DNA of 64,000 nucleotides from Microbacterium sp. LWH13-1.2 (GCF_038397735.1 NZ_CP151635.1:372001-436000); one strand, 5' to 3'. Counted from the first letter of the stretch, positions 43,501 to 59,564 are shown. Translations and numbers: made by a program. Notes: a model not told the origin generated them from the sequence alone.

Positions 43501-44421
43501 TCAGTCGACGTGGTCGCGTGTGCTCGCGAGCGCGCGTGTTGCGATGCGGTGCGCGCGAGCGAGGCTGCCCGTGAGCGAGAGCCCGGTGAGCACCCCCGCG
43601 AGGAATCCGGCGGCGAACGCGTCACCCGCGCCGATCGATTCGACGACCGGCACATCCAGTGCCGCACTGTCGGTGCGCTCCGATCCCTCGAACGCGACCG
43701 CTCCGCGCGGGCTCGTGGCGAGGAGGTACCGCGGTTCGGGGAACAGCTCGCGCAGCCGGTCGGGGTTCGAGGTGCCGAACACGGCCTCGGCGTCCGGCTG
43801 CGTGCAGAAGACGACGTCGGCGCGGCGGGCGTAACCCGAGATCGCCGCCCGCCCCTCGGCTTCGCGCCCCCGCCACAGAGCAGGGCGCCAGTTCACGTCG
43901 AAGCTGAGCAGGCGTCCTTCCCGGTCGGCGTCGAACAGGGCATCCTGAGCTGCCCGTGCCGTCTCGGAGAGGGCGGGGGTGATGCCCGATGTGTGCACCA
44001 GCGCCGCCTCCGCCAGCAGCTCGGATGCGGGTGATGCGGAAAGAGTCGCGGGTGACATCGCCGCCGCCGCAGAACCGGATCGGTAGTAGTGCATGGTCCC
44101 GTCGACCGACCCGTCGGGCCGAGGCGACAGCTCCTTCACGTAGAGGCCGGTGGGAGCCTCCGGATCCACCTCGACGGCGATGTCGTCGACCCCATGTCTG
44201 CGCAGCTCGGCGGTGAGGAAGCGACCGAATCCGTCGTCGCCCACCCGGGACACGACCGCGGTGCGGATGCCCGCAGAGGCGAGGGCGATCGCGGCATTCC
44301 ACTCCGCTCCGGCGAGGGAGCGGTGGAAGGTCCGGACGTCCTCGAGAGGGGCGGCGGTGGCGGGGACGAGGGCCACCAGGCCCTCGCCGACGCAGACGGC
44401 GAGGGGAGACGTGTCTGGCAC
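43501..44421 (-). CDS. PfkB-family sugar kinase, 2-keto-3-deoxygluconate kinase-like (306 aa)
   Basis: Ribokinase-fold enzyme: LAGAEWNAAIALASAGIRTAVVSRVGDDGFGRFL near the N-terminus and the catalytic IGAGDAFAAGFLAGVLTG near the C-terminus, where the Asp is the base. The substrate loop (GLYVKEL) resembles KdgK or sugar kinases of similar specificity, but other hexose or ketose substrates are possible. The GTG is preceded at 7 nt by TAATCT (44434-44429) and no Shine-Dalgarno, hence leaderless. Converges on the RpiR gene. Confidence 0.82.
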   Translation of the reverse strand: MPDTSPLAVCVGEGLVALVPATAAPLEDVRTFHRSLAGAEWNAAIALASAGIRTAVVSRVGDDGFGRFLTAELRRHGVDDIAVEVDPEAPTGLYVKELSPRPDGSVDGTMHYYRSGSAAAAMSPATLSASPASELLAEAALVHTSGITPALSETARAAQDALFDADREGRLLSFDVNWRPALWRGREAEGRAAISGYARRADVVFCTQPDAEAVFGTSNPDRLRELFPEPRYLLATSPRGAVAFEGSERTDSAALDVPVVESIGAGDAFAAGFLAGVLTGLSLTGSLARAHRIATRALASTRDHVD

Positions 44422-44428
44422 GTTCTGG

Positions 44429-44434
44429 AGATTA
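44429..44434 (-). promoter_or_regulatory. Leaderless -10 box of the KdgK-like kinase gene
   Basis: TAATCT on the minus strand, 7 nt before the GTG start. Confidence 0.6.
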
Positions 44435-44488
44435 CCGGATCGACCGTGCGGCCGAACATCCGTAACAGGAATGCAACCTGGAGATGTT

Positions 44489-44516
44489 TTGCAACGGTGT
44501 ACCCACTGGGTAGCGT
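44489..44516 (+). promoter_or_regulatory. Promoter of the peptide ABC operon
   Basis: TTGCAA (44489-44494) and TAGCGT (44511-44516) are 16 bp apart. TGCAAC occurs twice (44472-44477 and 44490-44495), the second overlapping the -35, a possible regulator site. Confidence 0.5.
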
Positions 44517-44591
44517 CGAGGGCATCACCGTTTCCGGAGTCGAAGACGCCTCCGGAACGCGCACTGCAGCGCTCGACAGGAAGGTCACACA

Positions 44592-46265
44592 ATGCACCAT
44601 AAAGTCATGCGTCGGCGAGGACTCATCGCCGTCACCGGAGCAGCGCTCGCCGCGCTGGTCCTCTCGGGATGCGTCGCCAGCGAGCGCGGCGACGACGGCT
44701 CCGAGGGCTCAGGAGATGTGGACGGCACGTTCGTGTTCGCCGCGTCGTCGGACCCTGCGAGCCTCGACCCGGCATTCGCCCAGGACGGTGAGAGCTTCCG
44801 CGTCTCCCGTCAGATCTTCGAGGGTCTCGTCGGCACCGAACCCGGAACCGCCGACCCCGCCCCGCTTCTCGCCGAGTCGTGGGAGTCGTCCGAAGACGGC
44901 ATGAGCCACACCTTCACCCTGAAGGAAGACGTCACCTTCCACGACGGCACGCCGTTCAACGCCGAAGCGGTGTGCGCGAACTTCGACCGTTGGTTCAACT
45001 GGACCGGTCTCGCCGCGTCCGAGGCCTTCGGCTACTACTACAACAAGCTCTTCAAGGGCTACGCAGACAACCCCGCCGACGCCGTGTACAAGTCGTGCAC
45101 GCCCGACGGCGACTACTCCGTCACGATCGATCTGAACAAGCCGTTCGCCGGCTTCGTCGCATCGCTGTCGCTGCCGTCGTTCGCGATGCAGAGCCCGTCG
45201 GCGCTGCAGGAGTTCGGCGCCGACGACGTCAGCGGCTCCGCCGAGGCGCCGGTGCTCTCCGAGTACGCGATGGGGCACCCCGTCGGCACGGGCCCCTACC
45301 AGTTCGACGAGTGGGCACCGGGCGAGCAGGTCTCGCTCAAGGCCTACGGCGACTACTGGGGCGACGCGGGCCAGATCGACGAGATCATCTTCCGCACGAT
45401 CGACGACCCGACCGCGCGTCGCCAGGCGCTCGAGTCCGGCTCGATCGACGGCTACGACCTGGTCGGCCCCGCCGACACCCAGGCGCTCGAGGACGACGGC
45501 TTCACCATGGTGTCGCGCCCTCCGTTCACGATCCTGTACCTCGCGTTCAACCAGGCCATCCCCGAGCTGCAGGACCCCAAGGTCCGTGAAGCGCTCTCGT
45601 ACGCGGTCGACAAGGATGCGCTGATCAGCCAGGTTCTGCCCGAGGGCACAGAGAAGGCGATCGAGTTCGTGCCCGACACCGTCAACGGCTACAACCCCGA
45701 CGTCACGACGTACGACTACGACCCCGAGAAGGCGAAGTCCCTGCTGGCCGAGGCCGGCTACGACGAGGCCAACCCGCTGAAGCTCACCTTCAACTACCCG
45801 GTCAACGTCTCGCGTCCGTACATGCCGGACCCCGAGCAGATCTTCACGGTCCTGTCGTCGCAGCTCTCCGAGGTCGGCGTCGAGACCACCCCGGTCTCGG
45901 AGGAGTGGGTCGAGTACCTCGACCGCACCACCGGTACGTCCGACCACGGCATCCACCTGCTGGGCTGGACCGGTGACTACAACGACACCGACAACTTCGT
46001 CGGCGTCTTCTTCGGCCAGCAGAGCTCCGAGTGGGGCTTCGACAACCCCGAACTGTTCCAGAAGCTGAACGAGGCTCGCGGCGTCTCCAACCTCGAGGAC
46101 CAGACGGCCCTCTACGAGGAGATCAACGAGATGGTCGCTCAGTTCATCCCGGGCGTCCCGCTCGCGCACCCGGCGCCCACGCTGGCGTTCGACCCGCGCG
46201 TCGAGAGCTACCCCGCCAGCCCGGTGAACGACGAGGTCTTCACGGACATCGTCCTCACCAAGTAG
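44592..46265 (+). CDS. Oligopeptide/dipeptide ABC transporter substrate-binding lipoprotein, family 5 (557 aa)
   Basis: Signal peptide with lipobox LSGC (Cys near residue 27). The mature domain is SBP_bac_5: FAASSDPASLDPAFAQDGESFRVSRQIFEGLVG, then the domain signature HTFTLKEDVTFHDGTPFNAEAV, and DPEKAKSLLAEAGYDEANPLKLTF. These proteins capture peptides, but nickel, opines or glutathione are also carried by the family. Start ATG is 7 nt after GGAAGG; an ATG five codons later also exists. First gene of a four-gene operon. Confidence 0.92.
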   Translation: MHHKVMRRRGLIAVTGAALAALVLSGCVASERGDDGSEGSGDVDGTFVFAASSDPASLDPAFAQDGESFRVSRQIFEGLVGTEPGTADPAPLLAESWESSEDGMSHTFTLKEDVTFHDGTPFNAEAVCANFDRWFNWTGLAASEAFGYYYNKLFKGYADNPADAVYKSCTPDGDYSVTIDLNKPFAGFVASLSLPSFAMQSPSALQEFGADDVSGSAEAPVLSEYAMGHPVGTGPYQFDEWAPGEQVSLKAYGDYWGDAGQIDEIIFRTIDDPTARRQALESGSIDGYDLVGPADTQALEDDGFTMVSRPPFTILYLAFNQAIPELQDPKVREALSYAVDKDALISQVLPEGTEKAIEFVPDTVNGYNPDVTTYDYDPEKAKSLLAEAGYDEANPLKLTFNYPVNVSRPYMPDPEQIFTVLSSQLSEVGVETTPVSEEWVEYLDRTTGTSDHGIHLLGWTGDYNDTDNFVGVFFGQQSSEWGFDNPELFQKLNEARGVSNLEDQTALYEEINEMVAQFIPGVPLAHPAPTLAFDPRVESYPASPVNDEVFTDIVLTK

Positions 46266-46352
46266 GTCTGACCGACTGAGATTGCCCACCCGGGTCTCCG
46301 CGCTCGCCGCGGAGGCCCGGGCCCGGCGTACCTTCTGATCAACGGAGACCTC

Positions 46353-47357
46353 TTGCTGCGCACCATCGGCAGGCGACTGCTTTTCCTCATTCCCACCCTG
46401 ATCGGCCTCAGCATCCTGCTGTTCGCCTGGGTCAGGGCCCTCCCGGGCGGCCCGGCCGTCGCTCTTCTCGGCGAGAAGGCGACTCCGGATGCCATCGCGA
46501 GGGTCAACGAGCTCTACGGCTTCAACAAGCCGATCATCGAGCAGTACTTCATCTGGGTCGGACGCCTTCTGCAGGGCGATTTCGGCACCTCGATCCAGAC
46601 CAACCGACCGGTGACGGAGGAGTTCTTCCGTCGCTTCCCCGCGACGATCGAGCTGAGCGTCGTGGCGCTCATCTTCGCGATCGGCGTCGGCATCCCTCTC
46701 GGATACTGGGCCGCCCGCCGCCACGGCAGGTTCACCGACCACGCCTCGGTGGTCCTGAGCCTCGTCGGCATCACCATCCCGGTGTTCTTCCTGGCCTTCA
46801 TCCTGAAGTACGTCTTCGCGGTGCAGCTGGGGTGGCTGCCGTCCGACGGCAGGCAGAACCCTCGAATAGACGCCACCCATCCCACCGGCTTCTATGTGTG
46901 GGACGGCATCATCACCGGCGAGTTCGACGCCTCGTGGGACGCGCTGATGCACCTCGTGCTCCCGGCGCTCGCACTCGGCACCATCCCGCTCGCGATCATC
47001 GTCCGCATCACGAGGGCCAGCGTCCTCGAGGTGCAGAACGCGGACTATGTGCGCACCGGCCGGGCGAAGGGCGTCGGCGCCTCGACGTTGCGCAGCCGTT
47101 TCATCCTGCGCAACGCCATGCTGCCGGTGATCACCACCATCGGCCTCCAGACCGGTCTGCTGATATCGGGAGCCGTGCTCACGGAGACCGTGTTCGCGTT
47201 CCCCGGCATCGGCTCGTTCCTCGCGAGGGCGATCTTCACGAGGGACTTCCCGGTGCTCCAGGGGTTCATCATCTTCATCGCGATCGCCTATGCGCTGATC
47301 AACCTGGCGGTCGACGTGTCGTACAGCTTCATCGACCCGAGAGTGCGGGTGCAGTGA
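46353..47357 (+). CDS. Peptide ABC transporter permease, OppB/DppB type (334 aa)
   Basis: Start is TTG with GGAG 5 nt upstream. The sequence has the OppB opening (LLFLIPTLIGLSILLFAWVRALPGGPA), six membrane segments, and the coupling loop ADYVRTGRAKGVGASTLRSRFILRNAMLPVIT. Works as heterodimer with the following DppC-type permease. Preceded by 87 nt after the binding-protein gene, which contains no clear terminator, so cotranscription is likely. Confidence 0.92.
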   Translation: MLRTIGRRLLFLIPTLIGLSILLFAWVRALPGGPAVALLGEKATPDAIARVNELYGFNKPIIEQYFIWVGRLLQGDFGTSIQTNRPVTEEFFRRFPATIELSVVALIFAIGVGIPLGYWAARRHGRFTDHASVVLSLVGITIPVFFLAFILKYVFAVQLGWLPSDGRQNPRIDATHPTGFYVWDGIITGEFDASWDALMHLVLPALALGTIPLAIIVRITRASVLEVQNADYVRTGRAKGVGASTLRSRFILRNAMLPVITTIGLQTGLLISGAVLTETVFAFPGIGSFLARAIFTRDFPVLQGFIIFIAIAYALINLAVDVSYSFIDPRVRVQ

Positions 47358-47391
47358 TGTCCCGTCTCGTTCTCCGAAAGGGGGTGGCGTC

Positions 47392-48357
47392 ATGACCATC
47401 TCGCTCCCACCCGCACAAGGCCCGTCGGCGGCGAGCGGCTCGGTCGTCGACACCGTCGCCGTCAATCAGGCCGGCCTCAAGGAGGGGCCGGGCGGATTCT
47501 GGCGCGACGTGTTCCGCCGTCTCCGCCGCAACCCCACCGCCTGGATCGGTGCAGGCATCGTCCTGCTGTTCGTGCTCGTGTCGGTGCTCGCACCGATTCT
47601 CGCGCCGTACCCCGAGACCGCGCTCCCCGGAGCGAAGTACATCACTCCGACGAACATCCCCGGGCCCGGCGAGCTGCCGGAGTTCCCGCTCGGTCTCGAC
47701 CGCTTCGGCGGAGACGTGCTCTCCAAACTCATCTGGGGTGCGCAGGCGTCGCTGCTCATCGGTGTCATCTCGACCGCGCTGGGCCTGGTCGGCGGAATGA
47801 TCCTCGGGTTGCTCGCAGGCACCTTCGGGGGGTGGGTCGACACGCTCATCATGCGCATCGTCGACATCATCCTCTCGGTGCCGAACCTGCTGCTGGCGGT
47901 CTCGATCGCCGCGATCCTGGGCCAGACGCCCTTCGCGGTGATGATCGCGATCGGTGCGTCGCAGGTGCCGATCTTCGCGCGTCTGCTGCGTGCGTCGATG
48001 CTGCAGCAGCGATCGAGCGACTACGTGCTGTCGGCGCAGACCCTGGGTCTGGGCCGCGGGCAGATCACGATGTCGCACGTGCTGCCGAACGCCATCGGGC
48101 CGGTCATCGTCCAGGGAACGTTGACGCTCGCGACCGCAGTCATCGACGCGGCTGCGCTGTCGTTCCTCGGACTCGGCGGCGGTCGCCCCGAGACGGCCGA
48201 GTGGGGGCGCATGCTCACCTACGCGCAGGCGGAACTCGCCATCGCGCCGTGGTTGGCATTCCTGCCCGGTATCTGCATCGCGGTCACCGCGCTCGGCTTC
48301 ACCCTCTTCGGTGAGGCGCTGCGCGAGGCCATGGACCCGAGGACGAGAGCACGATGA
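47392..48357 (+). CDS. Peptide ABC transporter permease, OppC/DppC type (321 aa)
   Basis: N-terminal cytoplasmic extension with the OppC_N pattern (WRDVFRRLRRNPTAWIGAGIVLLFV), extracytoplasmic loop with FPLGLDRFGGDVLSKLIWGAQASLLIG, and the coupling loop SDYVLSAQTLGLGRGQITMSHVLPNA. ATG with AAAGGGGG upstream. Stop overlaps the ATPase start (ATGA). Confidence 0.93.
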   Translation: MTISLPPAQGPSAASGSVVDTVAVNQAGLKEGPGGFWRDVFRRLRRNPTAWIGAGIVLLFVLVSVLAPILAPYPETALPGAKYITPTNIPGPGELPEFPLGLDRFGGDVLSKLIWGAQASLLIGVISTALGLVGGMILGLLAGTFGGWVDTLIMRIVDIILSVPNLLLAVSIAAILGQTPFAVMIAIGASQVPIFARLLRASMLQQRSSDYVLSAQTLGLGRGQITMSHVLPNAIGPVIVQGTLTLATAVIDAAALSFLGLGGGRPETAEWGRMLTYAQAELAIAPWLAFLPGICIAVTALGFTLFGEALREAMDPRTRAR

Positions 48358-50063
48358 ACGCTGCGAAAGAGAATCAGAACCCCGGCGCGCCGCTGCTGTC
48401 GGTCGAGGGCCTCGCCGTCGACTTCGCCACCATGGACGGCGTCGTGCATGCGGTCGAGGGAGTCGATCTCGAGATCGCTCCGGGGCAGACTGTCGCGATC
48501 GTGGGGGAGTCGGGGTCGGGCAAATCGACGACCGCCATGGCGATCATCGGTCTGCTCGCCGGAGGCGGACGTGTCGCCGGCGGCAGCATCCGCCTGGACG
48601 GCAAGGACATCACCCGCGCTCCCGAGCACGAGCTGCGCATGATCCGCGGTCGAGACATCGGGCTCGTCCCGCAGGACCCGATGTCGAACCTGAACCCGGT
48701 CGCCAAGATCGGCACCCAGGTCGCCGAGACGCTCCTCGCGCACGGGCTGGCCACCAGGCAGAACGTGCACGAGAAGGTGGTCGAGGCGCTCACCGCCGCA
48801 GGCCTGCCCGACCCTGAGAAGCGTGCGAAGCAGTATCCGCACGAGTTCTCCGGCGGCATGCGTCAGCGCGCGCTGATCGCGATCGGCCTGGCGTGCAAGC
48901 CGCGTCTGCTGATCGCGGATGAGCCGACCAGCGCGCTCGACGTCACGGTGCAGCAGACGATCCTCGATCAGATCGGTGAGATGACCCGGGAGCTCGGTAC
49001 CGCCGTGCTGCTCATCACCCACGATCTGGGACTCGCGGCCGAGCGAGCGGAGCGTGTCATCGTGATGCACCGCGGCAAGGTCGTCGAGCAGGGGCCGGCG
49101 AAGCAGATCCTCGAGGATCCGCAGCATCCGTACACCCAGTCGCTCGTGAAGGCGGCGCCTTCGGTGGCCGCAGCGCGTCTGCGCCCGGAAGCCTTCCAGG
49201 TGGACGATCGACCGGCTGAGCAGGCGGCTGCGCACGAGCCGGCGGATCCCGTGACCGCTCCCGCCTCGTCGACCGCCGACAACATCGTCGAGATCGAGAA
49301 CCTCACCAAGGTCTATCCGGTGCGCGGGCAGAAGGAGGACTTCGTCGCGGTGAACGACGTGTCTCTCGCGATCCCGCGAGGCGAGACGGTCGCGATCGTG
49401 GGCGAGTCGGGTTCCGGCAAGACGACCACGGCGCGGATGCTGCTGAAGATCATCGAGCCGACCAGCGGACTGATCCGTTACGAGGGCAAGGACATCGCCT
49501 CGCTCAGCAGAGCCGAGACGCGGGACTTCCGTCAGAAGGTGCAGCCGATCTTCCAGGATCCGTACTCGAGTCTGAACCCGATGTTCACTATCGAGCGACT
49601 GATCGCCGAGCCGCTGGACTTCTACAAGCGGGGGAGCAGCGCCGATCGGCGCAAGCGCGTCCGTCAGCTGCTCGACGATGTGGCGCTGCCGCAGTCGATG
49701 CTGCGGCGGTACCCGTCGGAGTTGTCCGGAGGTCAGCGTCAGCGTGTGGCGATCGCGCGAGCGCTCGCTCTCTCGCCCGAGCTGATCGTGTGCGACGAAC
49801 CGGTCTCGGCGCTCGACGTGCTCGTGCAGGATCAGATCCTCAAGCTGCTCGGTGACCTGCAGACCGAGTACGGGCTCAGCTATCTGTTCATCTCGCACGA
49901 CCTCGCGGTGGTGCGATTGATCAGCGACTACGTGTGCGTGATGAAGGACGGATCGCTCGTGGAGGCGGCCTCGTCGGAGGAGATCTTCACGAATCCGCGG
50001 GACCCGTACACACGACGGCTGCTGGCCTCGATCCCGGGGAACGAGCTCAACATCGCCTCCTGA
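48354..50063 (+). CDS. Fused OppD-OppF dual ATP-binding protein of the peptide transporter (569 aa)
   Basis: Two complete ATPase domains in one chain. First: Walker A VGESGSGKST, FSGGMRQRALIAIGLA signature, [14 protein letters not shown]alker B, LLITHDLGLAAERAE. Second (from about residue 310): [67 protein letters not shown], and both C-terminal oligopeptide-type tails (HPYTQSL and DPYTRRLL). All motifs are intact, so the one gene replaces separate oppD and oppF. Linker about residues 275-308 is Ala/Pro-rich. A perfect hairpin follows. Confidence 0.94.
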   Translation: MNAAKENQNPGAPLLSVEGLAVDFATMDGVVHAVEGVDLEIAPGQTVAIVGESGSGKSTTAMAIIGLLAGGGRVAGGSIRLDGKDITRAPEHELRMIRGRDIGLVPQDPMSNLNPVAKIGTQVAETLLAHGLATRQNVHEKVVEALTAAGLPDPEKRAKQYPHEFSGGMRQRALIAIGLACKPRLLIADEPTSALDVTVQQTILDQIGEMTRELGTAVLLITHDLGLAAERAERVIVMHRGKVVEQGPAKQILEDPQHPYTQSLVKAAPSVAAARLRPEAFQVDDRPAEQAAAHEPADPVTAPASSTADNIVEIENLTKVYPVRGQKEDFVAVNDVSLAIPRGETVAIVGESGSGKTTTARMLLKIIEPTSGLIRYEGKDIASLSRAETRDFRQKVQPIFQDPYSSLNPMFTIERLIAEPLDFYKRGSSADRRKRVRQLLDDVALPQSMLRRYPSELSGGQRQRVAIARALALSPELIVCDEPVSALDVLVQDQILKLLGDLQTEYGLSYLFISHDLAVVRLISDYVCVMKDGSLVEAASSEEIFTNPRDPYTRRLLASIPGNELNIAS

Positions 50064-50086
50064 AGCCCTTCGGACCCGTTCCTCTC

Positions 50087-50128
50087 GACCTTCTTCGGAT
50101 GCCATTACCGCAGCATCCGAAGAAGGTC
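50087..50128 (+). terminator. Hairpin terminator between the peptide operon and rpoB
   Basis: A perfect 16-bp stem: GACCTTCTTCGGATGC (50087-50102) with GCATCCGAAGAAGGTC (50113-50128), 10-nt loop. It lies just upstream of the rpoB -35. Confidence 0.88.
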
Positions 50129-50139
50129 AAGGATCGAGC

Positions 50140-50168
50140 TTGCCATGTCGCGAGATCGAGCGTATAGT
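50140..50168 (+). promoter_or_regulatory. rpoBC promoter
   Basis: TTGCCA (50140-50145) and TATAGT (50163-50168) with ideal 17-bp spacing, the best housekeeping promoter in the window. It starts 12 nt after the terminator stem. Confidence 0.85.
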
Positions 50169-50174
50169 TGGTAG

Positions 50175-50294
50175 TTGCGCTCGCTTCTCCCTGCCCTCAT
50201 ATGGTGGTCGGCAGCTCGTTGAGCATTCGGGCGCACACTCCACCTGACGACAAAGGAATCGAGAAGCCCTGCGGGGCTCACGGAGGTTATTCCC
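50175..50294 (+). promoter_or_regulatory. rpoB mRNA leader, about 120 nt
   Basis: No open frame of note. A short hairpin AGCCC/GGGCT (50265-50278) sits immediately before the Shine-Dalgarno CGGAGGT (50281-50287), which is 7 nt before the TTG start. Similar leaders often hold autoregulatory or stringent sites, but no known riboswitch fold was recognised. Confidence 0.45.
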
Positions 50295-53798
<3,504 letters not shown>

Positions 53799-53804
53799 GG
53801 TCCA

Positions 53805-53839
53805 GGCCGCCGACTGAGCGTCACGCCCGGTCGGCGGCC
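53805..53839 (+). promoter_or_regulatory. Hairpin in the rpoB-rpoC intergenic region
   Basis: GGCCGCCGAC (53805-53814) pairs perfectly with GTCGGCGGCC (53830-53839) around a 15-nt loop and no T-tract follows. It may act as a processing site or mild attenuator between the two subunit genes. Confidence 0.6.
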
Positions 53840-53883
53840 CACCTCCCCGATTTCTTCAGAAGAATTCCTACACAGGAGAATTT

Positions 53884-57759
<3,876 letters not shown>

Positions 57760-57789
57760 TCGATTCAGCTCTGACGTACTGAGTGAGTA

Positions 57790-57826
57790 GAAGAAGGCCC
57801 CGGGCGAATCGCCCGGGGCCTTCTTC
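57790..57826 (+). terminator. Strong terminator of the rpoBC operon
   Basis: GAAGAAGGCCCCGGGC (57790-57805) pairs perfectly with GCCCGGGGCCTTCTTC (57811-57826) around a 5-nt loop. Confidence 0.95.
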
Positions 57827-57865
57827 GTGCCCGAGGGGCGACCGGCCGGCGGCGTCGGATTCGGG

Positions 57866-58462
57866 TCAGTCGAACAGGTGCGCGATGATGCTCGACGTGT
57901 AGCCCGAGGGCGCGAGGTTCGAGTAGCGGGTGTCGATGAGGATGTCGTCGCGCCAGAACAGGGTACGGCCGTCCGTCACGGGGTACTGCTCGTTCTGCCA
58001 GGTCTTCTCGCAGCGTGTGCCGCCGTCCGGGGCGAAGCAGGTGAAGCCCTCGTTCGTGACGAGCGCGTTGAGCATGTCGAGCGCGGGTCCTCGGTTCATG
58101 AGAGAGATCGTCGTGACGAGGTTGGTGGTGTCGGCGCGAGGATCACGCCAGATGCAGGTGAGGGTTCCATCGTCGCCGACGCCGGAGGGACCGAGGCTCG
58201 CATCATTGAGGGGGATGCCGTCGAGCTGTGCGAGTACGTCCTCCGAGAGGATCGCCCGGCAGTCGGTCGGCAGAGCGATCGGCGCGGTCGTGGGCGTGGG
58301 GGAGGCTGTGGGAGAGGGGCTCGCGGTGCCGTCCGGAGTCGAGCTCGATGACGGCTCAGGCGATGCGCTCTGCTCGGTGCTGCCGGAACCGGCAGAGCCG
58401 CAGCCGGTCAGAGCGGCGATGATCAGTAGAGTCGCAGTGCCGGCGGCGAGTCGCGCGTTCAT
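57866..58462 (-). CDS. Lipoprotein of unknown function (198 aa)
   Basis: Signal peptide with lipobox LTGC (Cys21) followed by a Ser/Pro/Thr-rich linker of about 45 residues, then a globular domain of about 130 residues with four cysteines (TDCRAILSEDVL, LTCIWRDP, FTCFAPDG, RCEKTW), which probably form two disulfides outside the membrane. I do not recognise the domain; the layout resembles DUF3558-like mycobacterial and microbacterial lipoproteins. TACGGT (58474-58469) lies 6 nt before the ATG. Convergent with rpoC. Confidence 0.72.
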   Translation of the reverse strand: MNARLAAGTATLLIIAALTGCGSAGSGSTEQSASPEPSSSSTPDGTASPSPTASPTPTTAPIALPTDCRAILSEDVLAQLDGIPLNDASLGPSGVGDDGTLTCIWRDPRADTTNLVTTISLMNRGPALDMLNALVTNEGFTCFAPDGGTRCEKTWQNEQYPVTDGRTLFWRDDILIDTRYSNLAPSGYTSSIIAHLFD

Positions 58463-58535
58463 GCGCTCACCGTAGCGCCGGAGGGCGCGGGGGAGCGGGA
58501 GGCAGACCGCGCCGCCGCAGATGCCGTTCGCGCGG

Positions 58536-58541
58536 TAGTGT
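58536..58541 (+). promoter_or_regulatory. Leaderless -10 box of the PfkB kinase gene
   Basis: TAGTGT ends 7 nt before the ATG at 58549. Confidence 0.55.
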
Positions 58542-58548
58542 CGGCGGA

Positions 58549-59478
58549 ATGAGCGTTGAATCCTCCCGTATATCCGGTGCCGTCGTCGTCGGAGACGCGC
58601 TGATCGATGAGATCCGTGGCGACGCCGGTGTGCGCGAGCTCGTCGGCGGCGCCGCGCTGAACGTGGCCGTAGGGCTGCGCCGGCTCGGTGTGCCGACCAC
58701 TCTGATCGCGATGGTCGGCGATGACGAGGCGGGCGCGCACATCCGCGAGTACCTCGAGGACCACGACGTCAGACTGATCGCGAGCGAGGCTGCGCTCGGC
58801 TCCTCGCGGGCTATCGTCGAGCGCGGGCCGGACGGCGAGCCGGTGTACGTCTTCAACGAGGCGGCGCAGCGGCGCAGCATCCGCTATTCCGACGAGGCTG
58901 TGCGTGTCATGGCCGGCGCCGGCCTGGTGGCCGTCAGCTGCTTCCCCTTCGACGTTCCCGCCGAGGTCGACGCGCTCATGGCCGCTGCAGGTGACGCTCG
59001 TCTGGCCATCGATCCCAACCCGCGAACGGGCATGCTGAGCGACCGCGAGGAGTTCGTGCGGGGCTTCGAGCGTGCGGCCGCAGGAGCTGCGATCGTCAAG
59101 GTCGGCGCGGATGACGCCGCACTTCTCTACGACGGCGACCTCGACGGGCTCCGCGCCCGTCTGCGAGGGCTCGGGGTGCGTGCCGTGCTCGCGACAGCAG
59201 GTGCCGACGGCGCCGCACTCGAGTCGGATGCCGGAGTGGTCACCGCTCCCATCTCGGCGTTGCCGGGGCGTGTGGTCGATACAGTCGGTGCCGGCGATGC
59301 GACGCTCGCGGCGCTGGCTGCAGGACTCGCTGACGGCACCCCGGCCGATGCGGAGGGATGGCAGGAGCTGCTCGACCGGGCGATGGATGTGGCGGCGGCG
59401 ACGTGTCGCGCCGAGGGCGGGCTGCTGCGCACTCCGGAGTCTCTGGCGGACGCCGACCGAGGCGTCTTCGGCAGCTGA
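58549..59478 (+). CDS. PfkB-family carbohydrate kinase (309 aa)
   Basis: Ribokinase fold with VGGAALNVAVGLRRLGVPTTLIAMVGDDEAGAHI in the N-terminal half and the catalytic VDTVGAGDATLAALAAG near the C-terminus. DPNPRTGMLSDREEFVRG is typical of fructokinase-like members, which phosphorylate fructose in the cytoplasm, but this could be another hexose or nucleoside kinase. No transporter or hydrolase gene is adjacent. After it lie 86 nt before tRNA-Tyr. Confidence 0.82.
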   Translation: MSVESSRISGAVVVGDALIDEIRGDAGVRELVGGAALNVAVGLRRLGVPTTLIAMVGDDEAGAHIREYLEDHDVRLIASEAALGSSRAIVERGPDGEPVYVFNEAAQRRSIRYSDEAVRVMAGAGLVAVSCFPFDVPAEVDALMAAAGDARLAIDPNPRTGMLSDREEFVRGFERAAAGAAIVKVGADDAALLYDGDLDGLRARLRGLGVRAVLATAGADGAALESDAGVVTAPISALPGRVVDTVGAGDATLAALAAGLADGTPADAEGWQELLDRAMDVAAATCRAEGGLLRTPESLADADRGVFGS

Positions 59479-59510
59479 CGTCTCGATTTCTCGCGCCTGC
59501 CGTTCGCAGG

Positions 59511-59516
59511 TATGAT
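59511..59516 (+). promoter_or_regulatory. Probable -10 box of tRNA-Tyr
   Basis: TATGAT lies about 49 nt before the tRNA 5' end; no clear -35 could be assigned. Confidence 0.5.
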
Positions 59517-59564
59517 TATCTATCGTGCCCCCGGTTGGCTGTCGAAGTTGGACGGGTGCGCTCT

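Noticed and set aside
44709..47465. 918-codon minus-strand frame across the peptide transporter genes
   Set aside because: Overlaps two certain genes, has no recognisable domain and reads as antisense of codon-biased DNA.
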